Origin: Penelope pileata | Taxonomy: Eukaryota > Chordata > Aves > Galliformes > Cracidae | Assembly: GCA_013396635.1 (NCBI GenBank) | Contig: WBMW01000794.1 | Span: 1 to 64,000, forward strand | Direction: 5' to 3' | DNA length: 64,000 bases | In this document: positions 36,101-49,640 of the stretch, one piece after another | Layout: each line of letters opens with the position of its first letter | Numbering within the stretch: the first letter of the stretch is position 1 | Position numbers and translations under genes: made by a program | The notes under the pieces: generated by a model | The model's database searches: none | What the model was told of the DNA's origin: nothing | The model's input: the letters and a program-made list of their open reading frames with translations, nothing else

Positions 36101-38361
36101 TTGGAATTGCAGTTGGTTTAATCCACAGTGTGGGTTCTATCCGCACACATCTATAGATATTTAAATCTTTTTGCTAACTTTTAAACTGTTTGTACGTTCT
36201 TGGAAATAAAGTCATTTGCTTACCTTCCGTAAAAATATCATTCTTTCCCTTTTGCTTGTTTGTCTATTTTTCTTCTGTCTTGAAATTGTGTACTCTTTGG
36301 TTAAGGAACTCTGTCTATTTGTATAATGACAACTTTTTTTTTGTTTCTAGTCTTTTTTTGCCCTGCTTTTTTTTTTTTTAATTCTAGAGTGCAGCAGATA
36401 GCTCAAGTGAGAAGATAAGCAGGTTTCTGGCTTTGGAGGTGGGGAAAGGGAAATAAAATCCAAAACAGTACAAAGAGATGTCTCCTCCCCAACTCTGATG
36501 CTACAATGAATATTACAGTTATTCCAGTCTTCTCTTCCACTGTAAATTGGTGAAATTTGAGTTCTTTATTACTGTTCAGACATCTGTTTTTATAATAATC
36601 ACTTCCTAAAACAATGGTCATTAAAATCACAGACTTTCCAAAATGCAATACTTTGAGAAAGGAAAATCACAGCATATAACTGAATGAGGTTATGTTCTCT
36701 AGTCTTCTGAAACCTGCTAGATATGGGTACAATCGCCTCTTATGACTATAAGAAATAGGGCTGGCAACTATTCATGTGTGTTTTCATGTAGACTCATTTG
36801 GGAGCATAAGTGAAGGAAAAATATAATAATTAAGGTAGAATTGTGTCATGTATAATCATTTAATGATGTTCTGTTTATTCTTAGAACTTTAAGTTAGGCC
36901 TTGGATTTTAGTGTAATGTCAAATAAAAACTGGTCAGCTACCATAAATGTCAGAGTGAAGAAGTATATACAAAAAAGAGAACTAAAGTTATGCTTCCATG
37001 AGGAAGAATAATCAGCTGGTAGTAACTGACAAAAGAATATATGTTAGCGTAATAAATAAGCCAGAGTCCTTTGCAGAGTCAATATTTTATGCTGAGTATT
37101 TGTTTCCATTTGACTTGGTAAAGAAGGTCAGTTTGTAAGTAGCTCCCTGTGAAATTACCAAGAATATACTGCCAGGCAGTGAAAAGAGATGTGACACTGA
37201 TGTTAACAGAAATAAATAGTGAAACATTGCGGTGACTACCTATTACCAAAGTTTATTGATTTGAATTCCACCTCTGTTGGTTTAATGTCCTTGTTGACAC
37301 TTCTATCTCAGACATATTTTATATTTCTGGGAATAAATGTATCTCCTTTGCATGGCTCTCCAGTATTTCAATGTGTTGGTGAATTAAAGTTGCATGTTTA
37401 TTCTTTAACAAATGACAGAAAAATAAATCAGCAAAGCATAATATATTTGTTGAGCCACATTCTGTCACCTTTGACATGTGTGGTGTCCCAGCTATATGCA
37501 GCAGAAAGTAACAAGGTAGTAACAGTAAGTAGGTAGAAAAGAACAGGAGATAAGGGGAAAAAAAGAAAACTAATATCTTCTGAAAAAACACTATTTAGTG
37601 CAGTATTTACTTCTCTGTAATCTGAGATTTTTGTGCCTGCACTTTTTTTCCCTCTTGCATTTAGATAAGGGTATACTCTACTCTTCATTCACTGACCAGC
37701 ATAAGTTTGAGAATTGTGGATGTTGTCATTCTGTCCAGAAAGTAATTACCAATTACTGAGAAAGTATCTTACGTTCTAAACTGCATATTTCAATGGACTT
37801 ATGGAACTTTCCAAAATCCTGATACAAGACAATGAAGTAAAATAGAAATTATTTGATACTGTCTCATTTGAATGAGGATGGATTTATTTGCTTTCCAGCA
37901 ACACCCCCTGCCCTCTTCCCCCTCACATTGACTTTTCTTGGTTTAGTTGAGGAATAAAATATTTTAAACGCACTATAATGCTGCAGTAGAGCAGTCCAAC
38001 ATTTTTTTTCTAGTATTGTTGTTTCATCCAACTTCTAATTTTGGTGGTCTAGAAATAAAACTTGCAAATGCAATTCTGTCACCTTAGTTTCTTTCCAATC
38101 TGAAAATTAGCCTCTGCCATCTCCCCAGGAGTGTTAAACAATACAGTAATGTCAGTATGTACTTCTCCTTTGTCTCACCATTGCAGTGAAGCATTAGAGC
38201 CAGTATACAGAATTCAGGTCACCACCAAGCTCATCCAAATGGCAATAAACCTCAAACAAGATGTAAACAGAGTTCCCACTTAGGTCACTGTATAAAATTA
38301 TGTCTGTAAAAAGCCATATTAAAAATGAATTCATGCAGTTTGTATCTCTGTTCACTGAATA
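33151..38361. other. AT-rich intergenic DNA
   Basis: I see no gene or named repeat here. T-rich runs occur at about 36343-36378. The ORFs at 35184-35483 and 37219-37536, with their reverse-strand partners, have no known motif. Confidence 0.65.
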
Positions 38362-38456
38362 ACAGAATCACGGAATTGTAGGGATTGGAAGGGACCTCGA
38401 GAGATCATCGAGTCCAACCCTCCTGCCAAAGCAGGTTCCCTGTAGCAGGTTGCAGA
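38362..38456 (-). mobile_element. CR1 3' UTR fragment, minus strand
   Basis: About 95 bases match the reversed CR1 3' UTR, with AATTGTAGGGATTGGAAGGG, ATCATCGAGTCCAACCCTCC and AGCAGGTTCCCTGTAGCAGG. It stops just before the ORF2 C-terminus. The sequence is close to the left part of the copy at 11865-12291, so both belong to the same subfamily. This is a very short 5'-truncated insertion. Confidence 0.93.
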
Positions 38457-40226
38457 AATATTAAAGCATATGCAGTCTATCATTGTGCATGTTAAAGAAG
38501 GGAAACCTCATAAGTAAGTTATTTCTCTGAATAAAGACATCTGAGTATGGATAAGACATAATGGTATGTGACTTACCAATCACAGTGCAGTAGTTTTCCA
38601 GTACAGAGACTGGTCTTTTTTATATGAAATGTTTTCTGTGATTTACTTGCAAAAAGTAGGTGCTTGTTGGTTTGTTTTCACATTACAGCACCTATCAGAT
38701 GCCAACAACTTATTTACAAGATAATTGAAAGAGCTGAAAATATTGAGCAATATATGGTGAATTTATCTCTTAGAAATAAAACAAAGATGTGCAATGGGGC
38801 AGGATATGAGAGAGAAATCTGGATAACGAACTGAAGAAAAATCAGGAAAAACAGTTCATGGCAAATTCCTGATGCATAATTCTGCCTACTCATTTTAAAA
38901 AGTATAAATAGGATGTTCTCTTTCTACTAACAATATTGAACTTCCCACTTAGTTTAACAAAACTCTGCATCTTTCCCTTGTTTGTGTAGCATCTTAATAT
39001 GATGCTAGATCTGAAAGTAACATTCTTTGAAGTGACACTGTCTAAAGAACAGGTCACCAATCATTTGAGCAGACATGAGATAATATTGCCAAGGTGCCAG
39101 CATCTTATCTTTTATCATTTCTGAAAAAGCAGACCAGAACTTTTTGAATGCTAAAAGGAACAAAGAGACTGAGACTTTGAGCTGTGTAGACGTCAGATAG
39201 CAGACTCCAAATCTTTAAGACTGGCTTGAGTGAATCCTCATTTTCAATAGGGAAAAGTGCAAAATCCTACATCTGGAGCAAAACTGCATCAGTACACATT
39301 GGAAGTGAATGGCTGAGTAGCAGATCTACTGAAAAGGAATTCGTGGTTACAGAGAATACCAAGTTGAATAAAAATCAACTATGTTCTTATAATTTATAAT
39401 AATAATTTATAATAGGACTCAAGATGGATAAGATCTATTTCATTGTGTATGTCACTAGTTCTATAACCTGTTACTAATAAATGCACTTAGATATCCTGAG
39501 ACAAACTTGGCCTGACTGAAGCTAACATAGTTGTGGCCAGAAAAGGGAAGAGAGATCACCACATTTAATGCATCTGTGTGATGTATATTACAGTGCATAA
39601 GGTTATGCACTCCTCTAACTTTCCTTCTTCCACTTAGTAAATCAGTGCTTACCAATCAAATTCTACAGGAACGCTATTTGCTGCTTATGAGACTTTACTG
39701 TGGTATGTCTGTACTCACAAGAATCTATCATTTTGTGACAATGTGACAATTTATCAACATCAGCCTTTAAGTGGATGTTGTGGTAAGGACGCTGAATAAA
39801 TGCAGACAGCTAGTACCTTCCCCATTGATTACTACCAACGTTCAGGGCAGTCAAGGAGTACACATCAGTAAGATCAAGGCCACAGGAAATGTGTACTCCT
39901 ACACATGCCTTTTGTATTAATTGGCAAACCATCCTGCTTTGAGACAAAAGTTTGTTCAGGATGAGGTAATATGATTGCTTTGTGTAACATTGTCTGTCTT
40001 GGTGTATCCACATTTTGTCAAATTTGGGAAGTTGTGCCCTAGTCCCTCTTAAACCGTTGGGATTTGTAGGCTATGAAAGCTGACCTGTTTTTGTCTAAGT
40101 TTTTACTGAACAGAACTACAACAGTTTTCTACTGACACTTTTAGATAAAATATGAAGAAAAGATTAACATAAAATATCATAAGAAAAGCTGTAGTATTAA
40201 GATTTAGAAAAAAATACTTTTGTATT
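38457..40226. other. AT-rich intergenic DNA
   Basis: No gene, RNA or transposon is recognised between the two short CR1 fragments. A small TAATTTATAATAA duplication lies near 39390-39413. Confidence 0.65.
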
Positions 40227-40322
40227 TCATAGAATTGTTTGAGTTGGAAGGGACCTTTAAAAGTCATCTAGTCCAACTTCCCTGCAATGCACAGGGACAT
40301 CTACAGCTAGATCAGGTTGCCA
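40227..40322 (-). mobile_element. CR1 3' UTR fragment, minus strand, older type
   Basis: TCATAGAATTGTTTGAGTTG, GGAAGGGACCTTTAAAAGTC and ATCTAGTCCAACTTCCCTGC mark a reversed CR1 3' end of about 95 bases. It differs from the copy at 38362 in the segments around the tail (CTTTAAAAGTCATCTAG rather than CTCGAGAGATCATCGAG), so it comes from another subfamily. The 5' part is missing. Confidence 0.92.
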
Positions 40323-43300
40323 AACAAAACAAACCTCAGTGAGCCAAAACCAGATTGTAAAATGCAAAGTTATTTGTAAAAGAAAACTAAGTGGTTTAGC
40401 TGTTGACAATGATAGTTTGTAACAATTTCCTATTGTGCATTTTAATGCACATGATAAAGTCCTTGATTGTCCTGTATTACCTCAAATGCTGTGGCAAAAT
40501 TTGAGAGAACGAAAATTATTATTAATAATTATTAAAATTATTATTATAAATCTTAAGTAGTGCTTTAGAAATTTGACAGTGTTTGTTTATTTGTTTTTGT
40601 TGAATATCTTGCAGTTCTTTTCATGGAAATAATTTTGGCTTGCTGCTAAATCAAAGTCAAAAGTGACACAGTCCCAAACAGCTGCTGAGCTCATCAGAGG
40701 GATACAGTCTGGATTCAAGATTCAGAAGCTTGTTATTTGATAAAAAATGCTATTAAAAACAGAAAAAGGAAGGTAACAATACTAGGTTCAATTAATAATA
40801 GTAATATTACTTCAGGTTATTTTAACTCTATCCTAGATGTGCTTTTAAGGTGCCATATGCTAGCACACATCACCACCACTGGACTCTTTGCAAAAAGAAA
40901 AAGTTTTTCATTCATATTAGAACAACGGTTTAAAACAACATAAATTAATTTCCTATTGTTCCTATAGTAATAAGTTTCTTACTCTGCAAAATTTCAATGT
41001 TGCTAGTATGCTTCTCTTTCTTTCCAGGTGTAAAAACTCTTTCAATATTTCTGTTAGACCTTGTACACAATGTTCTGGTGCAGTAGGATCTCTGCTTAAG
41101 CCTTAGGTCTTTTGTTTCTTCTGTGAGCAAGCCATTAAGCAATAGTCCTTCGGACGGAATTATGTCTTGCTACTCTCACCATAGCATTTTCATGGACCAG
41201 AGTTACTTTATCTGCTGTTCTCAGAAAACTATAGGAAGAATTTTTGCAGCTTAAGTTACATACTTAGTAATCATATACAGGTAGTGGTAGATCGACAGTG
41301 CACAGCACAGAAGTTTATAATTCTGTCATAACTATAGTAGTTCATCTATTCAAAGATATACCTGGTTTTTGTTTGTTTCTTTGTTTTGTAAAGATTAAGA
41401 AATATTAATGCCTCCGAGAGCAAGATTGTGTCTAAGATAAATAAAGGTAATACAATGTTTATAGATTGGAAGGACAATCATAAGAAACAGCAAAAGCTAG
41501 TCCACTTCTCACTCAAGAGATTTGTGCTGTTTATGATACTTTCGCAGTGGGGAAATAGGTACGACTTTTTAGATCAACTCCAAATGACCATCGTTCCTAG
41601 TATTTATGGTTGCTTGCAGTCATCTAAGATGCAATGACTTTTTTGCAATACTGTAGTATATTTCACAGTTATGTTCTCTTGTAAAATTGAATAACTAATA
41701 CAACCTTCGTGGTCTATAATTTGAAATTTCAAAGAGGAAAAAGGAGATTATTTCCTCTGCAATTACATTTTTCACAGATAAAATGTTACAACTGTCCTGT
41801 GGGCTTCGCTTATTTATTCGTTATCTGGGTATCAGAAAAATCCTTATTTATCTGATATTCAGCAGTAGCTTGTCTTGAATGTTTCCATCAGAGTCAGTGG
41901 AACTGTAACATGAATTTCAAAATTGGCACTCGTGGACAAAATATGAGAGCTAGTGAAAATTCCATGTTAAGTTGTTTGCAGTCACGTTGTTTTCTCAGGT
42001 ACAATTTGTGTTCAAAGGTGTTATTTTTAAACTTGCATTCCTATGAGGTGTAGTATGCGTGAAGCTGCTGAAGCAGTATTTTAAACTTCAACCTCTCATT
42101 TTGGAGAGCTTTATTACTCTTTCGTCTGGCATTCAGAATGGATTAGGGGGTCTGCTTTACACAAAGCTTTTGAAGAAGAAAGAAATTACTGAGTGCAGAA
42201 ATTGTAGAGTTTAGGAAGAACAGCACAAAGGAATCCTGACAAGAAAGAACAGACTTTACACCGTGGCATTGAATTGTTTTGTGTGATTTATGTTTGCAAG
42301 TGTAAATATGGTTAGGAAACTCATTTTAAAACCCACAATATAGATAAAATTAAAAAATAAAGAAGAAATCTAGATTCATTCTATCCTATTGAATTGGAAA
42401 AAATACTAATAAATGGTGTAACACAATGGTGATATCCTACTGTTCATAAAAGTTGGAAGGACAATAAAAGAAAGCAATTTCTTTAATGAGAGTGTAAAAA
42501 ATAGTGTAGTTTGAAATATATCTTCTTTCCACAGAGAATTGCTCTAGAGCACTTGATTATAGAGAACGCTTTAAAAAGTAGCATAAACGCAACAGTATAT
42601 AAAAGAGAAGTAATGTTTAGCAAATTTAATTAGTCTCGTAAGGAGGTGACGGTATAGAAATAGATGACAAAATATTCTGACTCCCTGAAAACCTAGAAAT
42701 CACTTTACAGTAGTGCTGAAAATAAGAATTAACTTGGTAATCTAATGCCTGGAGAATGGGAAAGTGATGAATAAATGTTTGCTTATCAAGGAAACTGTAA
42801 GTGCTACATTAAAAGATTTTTTCTCTGGAGTATGAATTTATTATCTCTAACCATATATATTTCCATAACATGAAGTACGGGAATTTATATTGGTCAGCTT
42901 TTAGCAAGTGGACAGGGTCAAAAGAAAATAGTAAAAAAAATAACCTGGCAATTGTACAATACAGTAGCATTCACCAACATCAAAAACAAACAAACAAGCA
43001 GACAAAAAAATTCACCAACCCTTTAGCAGGATTGAAATCTCTGGAAGTTCTAAAATTAGTTAGGCTTGGTAGTACAGTATGAAGAAATTCTGTATACTCA
43101 AGTAGCATATGAACGTTAGTCATGTAACACTTTTTAAGTTTCAACATGCAGTTATGCTGCTAATGCTAGCCAATACATTATGTTGAAAGTTAATAAAAAG
43201 GAGGTGTTTCTTTACGCTTGTGCATTTTAGATATGATGGCAGAGAATAAGCAAATAGGCCTTTGAGTGGATGTATAGTACAGACAGAATGAATCTGGAGA

Positions 43301-45154
43301 CTTTGTATTCCTCATTCAAAAGCAATTTTGAGCCCTTTAAAAAAAAAAACCCTTCATATTCGTACATGGTGAAATTTAAAAATATGTATATATCATGGAC
43401 AAATGAATGTGAGTACACTGGTGTAGTATCGAGTACAGTAGTGGAAGGTAGGTAACTTATTTTTATTTTCTGTACATAAAAGCATTCACTAAATTAACAA
43501 GGAAAGAAACAAGCATCTACTAAGCCAAATTTGGCTAGGCATCAGGTGTTTTTCAGATTATAAACAGATGAAAAACTTGTAATTTTTTTTCAGGTCAAAG
43601 TGAGGTAAATGCAATATTTCACAAGTGAATATTTTTCCTGCCATCTTCTGATAACACTTTAAAAAAATATTTATAGTTTAAAGAATTTTTAGAGGAACAG
43701 GATGAAATGGGATTGCTTAAGTGGTGGTTAAAAAGCAGGCTATTTACAGTTTAGAGAAAGTAAAAATGAATTAACAATAATGTGATTGACATAGCAGAGT
43801 TATTTGTTTTGTCAGAAACTGTAGAATTACCATTAGTACAAATATTCATAAGCAGACATGGATGAGAGTGAGATTGTAGGACAGATTTTGGGTGCTAGCT
43901 TTACCACGTTTGAACTTTTTTTTAGGCATCTCATATCTCATAACTCATTAATTACCTGAGAAACTCTTCATGTTTTCATTACTAATAGCCATTTTATTTT
44001 TAATATATTAATAAGAGAGGAGAGGGCTACATAAATCCTAAAATATAAATAAGAAGTAGACTAACAAACAATAGCAACAACAACAACAAAAACCACAAGA
44101 AAATTATCCATGTGATAATGCTATGATAAAGTGGTGCATAGTAGGCTGTGATTTTTGAAAGCTTAAAATTGGTAATGCTCAGGACAGCCTATATTTACCT
44201 GCGGGCATTCTTGCAAAGCAGTAAGCACAATTTTTCAGCCAGAGGGCTTACTTATTGTTCCCTCCATAAAGAGAGAGATATCAGTTGAACTGCAGAACAG
44301 CATTTGCAAAGTAACTGTGAAGCGTTTTCTTCTCTTCCTGTGCCCCCTCCCCCAACCCTACTCACTTTAAAGCTCAGTCCGTGCAGTTTCCAGGAGAACT
44401 GGCTTTACTTGCCTTTCTTCTTCAACTAATTAGGAAGAGGGCTTTTTTTTCCTTCGTTTTTTCCCTATAAAATTCCAGTTCATTTTTATCTCTGATGGAT
44501 GATTTCCTTGAGTGATTTAAAATACTTAATATAGGACATAGCTTAACTGAAAATGCCCTTTGACACCTGGCACTTCTAGCACTGTAAGCCCCCTCTTTCA
44601 TCTCATTTTGTCAAGCTGCAGTCTATAGAACCTTTGGGGTCTATGCATTTTTTCTCTAGTGGATCTCAAAAAGTTTCTGTCTTATACAGAGCAGTCTGAT
44701 ATTTTTAAATGCTCACAAGTTGGAAGTGGTTTAAAACTGCTAGGAGACTGATTCAAATAATGTAGTGGTGCTAGACACTTGATTGTGCTCTCATCTGCCA
44801 TCTGATAGCAATGCAGAGTTGCTGGTAAAACAAGGATATGGAAGAAAAAAGGTAATCACACAATCTATCATTTTTTCTACGTTTTCCTTAATGTCCTTGA
44901 CTATGTTTACAGATCTGAAAAGACAATGATATACATTTTTGTGAAAATTGATTCCCTAACCAGTGATGTAAGATGACCCTATAGAAAAGTTAGGCACTTC
45001 TTTTTGGTGGAAGCTGAGGCTTGTTTTGTTTATTTCCTCAGACAAAAAGTGAAACTGTTAAAATCATCTTAAAGCTTACTGAACTTGGAGCACAATACAC
45101 ATCCATTTCAGTGTTTTGTCAGAAACAGCGGTTTATGATTCCATAAGTCGCTTC
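40323..45154. other. AT-rich intergenic DNA
   Basis: Nothing recognisable beyond AT-rich sequence with scattered A-rich CAAA-type repeats (near 42980-43010 and 44068-44095) and ATT-rich bits near 40512-40550. No ORF here exceeds about 70 codons. Confidence 0.65.
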
Positions 45155-45162
45155 ATGTAATA
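45155..45162. repeat. Left target-site duplication of the hAT element
   Basis: The 8 bases ATGTAATA directly precede the element. The 8 bases after its right end, ATGTAGTC, match at six of eight positions. hAT transposons make 8-bp duplications, so the length fits. Confidence 0.55.
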
Positions 45163-46046
45163 CACGAGTGTCCAACATTTCGTCTTGCCTGCGTCATATT
45201 GACTGAAGAGGGATTATCCTGGACTGCATATGAAATATATAATGTAGTTAATGTATATAACTAACAAAACTTAAATTTTAAAAATATTTTTGACTAAAAC
45301 ATAAAAAAGAACAGCAAAAACATTAAACTATTGGGATATTTGACCTTGTTTTTGTGATACTAAAGCATCAGTCCAGTTCAATATAAGTGATTGCAGATAG
45401 TGAGTTCTCAAGGTGTTCATCAGAGATTGTTGATGGAATGTCACTTTTCCTGTGCTTTATCCTTGAAAATAGTTGTTCACAAATGTATGTACTGCCAAAA
45501 ACCAATGACATGAATAAGGTGTGATTGTGATGCAAGGGATATTTTTCTCTGGTAAGATAGGTCTTATAAAAGTCTAGTAGAGAGACATGATCAATTTTTT
45601 GTTTGAGTTGAATGTCTGATTGAAACTCTATACATTCTATTTGAAAAATTGCACGTAATGTATTTATGTTGACTGAAAATTGAGTTGCAAATGTACCAAA
45701 ACGGGATGTTTTTTCCAGCAATCTTGAATCCTGTTCTCAAATTCAATTATCAAAGTAGAAAACAAGGCTGCATATTTTTCACTGTTCACAGGACTGTGTT
45801 TAGGCAATGTATCAAAATGCATACAATTATTTGCATAAGTTGAGTTATCACTGCACTGCACCCTCCTCTTGTCCTAGCTTCAGCTCAGACAGTGCTAATT
45901 ACTAAGTGATGAGTGCAAGCTTGGGGTCAGGCTGGGCCACACTGCTCAGCGGTGAAGAGCTGCCACCATGATGGCATGGAAGCAAAGGGTGGGCCGCATT
46001 ATGAGCTGTGCCACGCAGCGCACGGACTGCGGATTGGAAGTGCATG
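45163..46046 (-). mobile_element. Fossil hAT (Charlie-like) DNA transposon, internally deleted
   Basis: The left end CACGAGTGTCCAACATTTCG resembles the CAGGGGTGTCCAAC end of hAT-Charlie elements in amniotes. The right end is GC-rich (GGGCCGC, then GCGGATTGGAAGTGCATG) as in the opposite end of such elements, and the two termini match as imperfect inverted repeats (8 of 14). The flanks carry a near-match 8-bp duplication. Inside, on the minus strand, is the C-terminal part of an hAT transposase (45368-45861). The N-terminal BED finger and most of the catalytic domain are missing, so this 884-base copy is an internal-deletion derivative. It contrasts with the CR1-dominated surroundings and looks much older. 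Confidence 0.72.
45368..45861 (-). pseudogene. hAT transposase C-terminus with one frameshift
   Basis: Two overlapping minus-strand frames together read as the C-terminal end of an hAT-family transposase. This family includes the domesticated GTF2IRD2 and EPM2AIP1-type proteins. The first frame (45861 down to about 45715) contains EKYAALFSTLIIEFENRIQD. The second (45721 down to 45368) contains FYKTYLTREKYPLHHNHTLF and the dimerisation-domain signature STYICEQLFSRIKHRKSDIP, then ISDEHLENSL. One indel near 45715 joins them. No start, BED zinc finger or upstream exon is visible, so I read it as a relic, though the low number of lesions for an old element deserves a check. Confidence 0.72.
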
Positions 46047-46054
46047 ATGTAGTC
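46047..46054. repeat. Right target-site duplication of the hAT element
   Basis: ATGTAGTC follows the right terminus and matches ATGTAATA at 45155-45162 in six of eight positions. The mismatches fit an old insertion. Confidence 0.55.
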
Positions 46055-49000
46055 TCTTGATTGTACTATTTGGTAGAATTAAGTTATGTGATTCTAAAAG
46101 TAGACTGATCTTTCCATAAGAAACGAAAAAGACATTTTGTACCATGTTTTGTTACAGTGCGATATCTGTTACACTCTGTCTGTACTGGCATCTTCTCATA
46201 TTTAAATGCTTATCACCTTAAAGGCTGTTACTTTCAGGCAACATTTTAATTCTCCATTCCAAAATTCAGTGCTGTAATTAAAGACCTTTTATGATTTTCT
46301 CTCTGAGATAACATTTAGAAATCTGCTTTGCCACCTAAATCTTCAGTTTTTACAGCTTTTGCATTTATATATTTTTATTTGATTTGTACAGGTTTTAACA
46401 CTTATGGAAGATAAACACATTCCCTTGGTTCTTACTTGCTTTAAGCAGTATTTTCTCCTTGAGAAAACTTTGTTTCCATCTCTAACAGGATTACATAGAA
46501 ACTAGCATTGAAATAACTTCATGGTTTTGCACGTTGAATAGCCAATTTAAGGAAAAATTAACCTTTCAATTCTCTTCCTTTTGACCATGTCTCCTGAGAC
46601 CATGTCTCAGTACCTTCCCGCGAAGTACTGAGCCTGTGTGGTTCCATATTGTTTCTTCCATGTAACCTGTATCATGAATGCCATCTTCTGTGTAGAGCAA
46701 GTGGCATTGATCAGTCAGTAAAAAGAGCTCTATAAACTAAGTAAATGCATCATTTTCAAATCACATTGATTGAGAATCAATTCAAAGATGATCTTGAGTC
46801 TCAGCAACACAAAAATTTGGAAATAGCATCAAAATCCTGCTGCTGAATCTGTTGTGGGACTCATTATATGTGTACTTTTTAAAAGACTCCTTTGCGAAGT
46901 ATCTACATAGAAAGCTACGAGGTATGAGATGTTGGTTGTTTTGTCCAAGATACAGATGCTTTGACTTTAAGCCTTGGAAATTATCATTTTTGTGTGCTAG
47001 TCATGACAGTGGCTGTTACATTAATTTCTTTATCTTTGCATGAAATTAATTTTAATAGCATGAAAACAAAATTATTGAAGTACATGAACTTAGGCTTTTT
47101 TGAACATTGTATTTTAGTAATTCATTATGCTACTTGAAGTACTGAAAGTCAAATATTGTTGCCATCCTTTTTATGCCTGTTTTACAATCTACCATTAGGT
47201 ATTTTATTAAGAATCATAATAGCTTCATCACTTAGGTTTATGAAAGCTGAATAATTGTGTTGAAAAATAACTTTTACAGAAGTAGATGAAACTCTTGCAT
47301 TTACGCAAAAGCTGTGGCTGAAATGCAAAGGTCTGCATCTGTCACGTGTAAAATGTGTGGCTTGTCATCCTGACACTACAAAGGACAGCTTCTCTTCTTA
47401 AACCTAAAATTGGTCCTAAGAAGCTGCAGTTCTCTGGCCAAGTATAATTCACAGGAAAATAATTCTGTTTCTGTGCCTGACAACTCTGTTTACATAGTCA
47501 ACATGAGGGTAGCCTGAATACATAGGTAGAGCAAATGGACAATAGTAAAGCATAATTATGTGCAAGAAATGAAGATAACAATGTTTTGAAATAGAAGGGC
47601 AATATTCAACTGAACACTTTCTTGAAAAGCTTATTCTACAAATATAAATCTATTGCACAAAAGCAACAACCCATAGAAAAGCTGCAGTAACCAAAGCATA
47701 GATGTCTCACCAATATACGCATTAAGCCTACTCTTAATTATGAATATCTAATAAAAAGATTAATAAGGGGCGTCTTAAAGCTCAGAGAAAACATATATTG
47801 TGATCAAGTATCTCTCATGTCAACTGTTTGTACGTATGCTTTCAGACTTTGTTACGTGCCACTAATAGTTAAACAATTATTATTATATTTGTGTTTTCTG
47901 GCTGCCATTTTCGAATAACCTCAGGTTGTTTGTTTAGAAAGGAACTGTGAGTCCAGCAAGTACACTTTATTTCAGAAAAACTCTCAGTTTTTTTTGGGTA
48001 AAGTTCTGTGCTTTGTAATTTTTTTTGCTGTGTCTGTAACGTAATGAACAAGCAGCAACTAAGAGAGATTTCTACCAGAGAATGTGGCAAAACAGACTTC
48101 ACTCCTGACTTTTTCTAGGACTTCCACGGAGATTGCATCTTCAGAGTGCAATGACTCTGTGCCTTGCCTTTTTCAAAAAAAAAAATTGCGATCATTTGGA
48201 AATGGAAACAATGCTTAGTGTCTGAAAGTTACAGGTAAGGGTGTATTTTTAAGACACTGTGGACTGAGTTAATATATATTTCATATATTCAGAGACTTTA
48301 ACTGATATTGTTTGCCATGCAAATTTCTATTATAGAGTAGTAAATTTAAAAAATATTAGGTTATAATTTGTGTATGGAGTTTTTTGCGGACAGATGAGAT
48401 GTCTATTCCAGACTTTGTCCAGGAAGGGGCAAAAATATGTTATTGTGGGGAAAATAAAATAGCAATAAAGTGGAAAAAAATCAGTTAGCCTTCCTTCGTG
48501 AAATGCTCATTTTATGTGGAGAAGGAGAGAAGAGATCTGACTGAGAAATGTTAGGAGCACACTCAGGGATCTTTGAAACTGAACTCCAGTTTTAATGTTA
48601 CAAATCTGCATTGGCTGACTGTAACATTAAATTTCACATCTTTATACACAAATGTTCCAGTGTCAGGGAAGGTGAATAGAGTATCTGCTTCGGCTAACTG
48701 GTAATTACATTATTGCATAATTATCATTGATAATAATTGATTTTAATTATCTCATCTTGTTTTTTTTTTCCCTACCTGATTTCTCTTGCTTGTTTCTGAG
48801 TCTGTGATTGTATTTCTGAAATATTTTTGTAACTAACTTATGTAAACTAACACTTTGTATGCAAATCAATATCTAGTGAATTTACTTTCCATTGTGGTGA
48901 GAGTAATATGTTATCCGAAATACAGAGTAAAATCTTGAAGTTATTAGTTTACTTGTTAAATGTAAGATACAGAAAGCAACATTTATCATGCAGGCTATAA

Positions 49001-49493
49001 GCATGTTGAAGAAGAGTTGTTTTTTTGTCTGCTTGGTGATATTTGCTTGATGATACTAAATTTGTTTCCATCATTTTCTGAATCTACCCCCAAAATTATG
49101 TATAAAAAATCAAGAAATCTAAATTAGCATTTTTCTCTGATAAAAGGAATCATTTAAAAATATTTTTAGATTGTTTATTTCTTGCCTAACAAAGCAATTT
49201 CTTTAAAAAGCAAGTACAGTAAAGTCAGTTCAGTAGTGCACCAAAAAAAAGTATTTATCTTCACCTGGATTCTCAAGAAAGTTCATTCAGGTCAATGAAG
49301 GGTGCAATCAGATTACACATCAGCATGTTGAAGTTGAATAAGAATAAACCATTTTTGACTCACCTCATTGAAAGGCAAGAAGATTTTGTTAAATTGAATT
49401 TTCTGCGGAGAAAGGATATGAACACAGGCAGCTGTTTGAAGCAATTCATTGTAGGATTTTTCCAGTTCATGTAGTCCCATGTAAAGTCAAACT
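46055..49493. other. AT-rich intergenic DNA
   Basis: No gene, RNA or transposon is recognised. Frames are short and rich in stops. A poly-A run lies at about 48175-48184. Confidence 0.65.
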
Positions 49494-49640
49494 GCATTAA
49501 TCCCAATGTGGTTACCTTTATTCAAAATTAAAGTTGCTTTAATTAAATTTAACTTAATTCACTTTGAAGACTGAAGTGGCTTACACTGAACTAAAGCCAT
49601 TGTAAATCTGAATAAAAGGATCAATACAGGGCTTTAATGC
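49494..49640. repeat. Possible palindromic MITE-like element
   Basis: The left arm (49494-49540) starts GCATTAA and contains TTTATTCA and GCTTT. The right arm (49593-49640), read in reverse complement, starts GCATTAA and contains the same landmarks in the same order. With one to two gaps, about 33 of 48 positions agree. About 50 bases separate the arms. The flanks (TAAAGT-type motifs) may extend the symmetry to roughly 49450-49700. This layout resembles short palindromic DNA transposons, but the sequence is AT-rich and the match moderate, so chance is possible. Confidence 0.4.
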
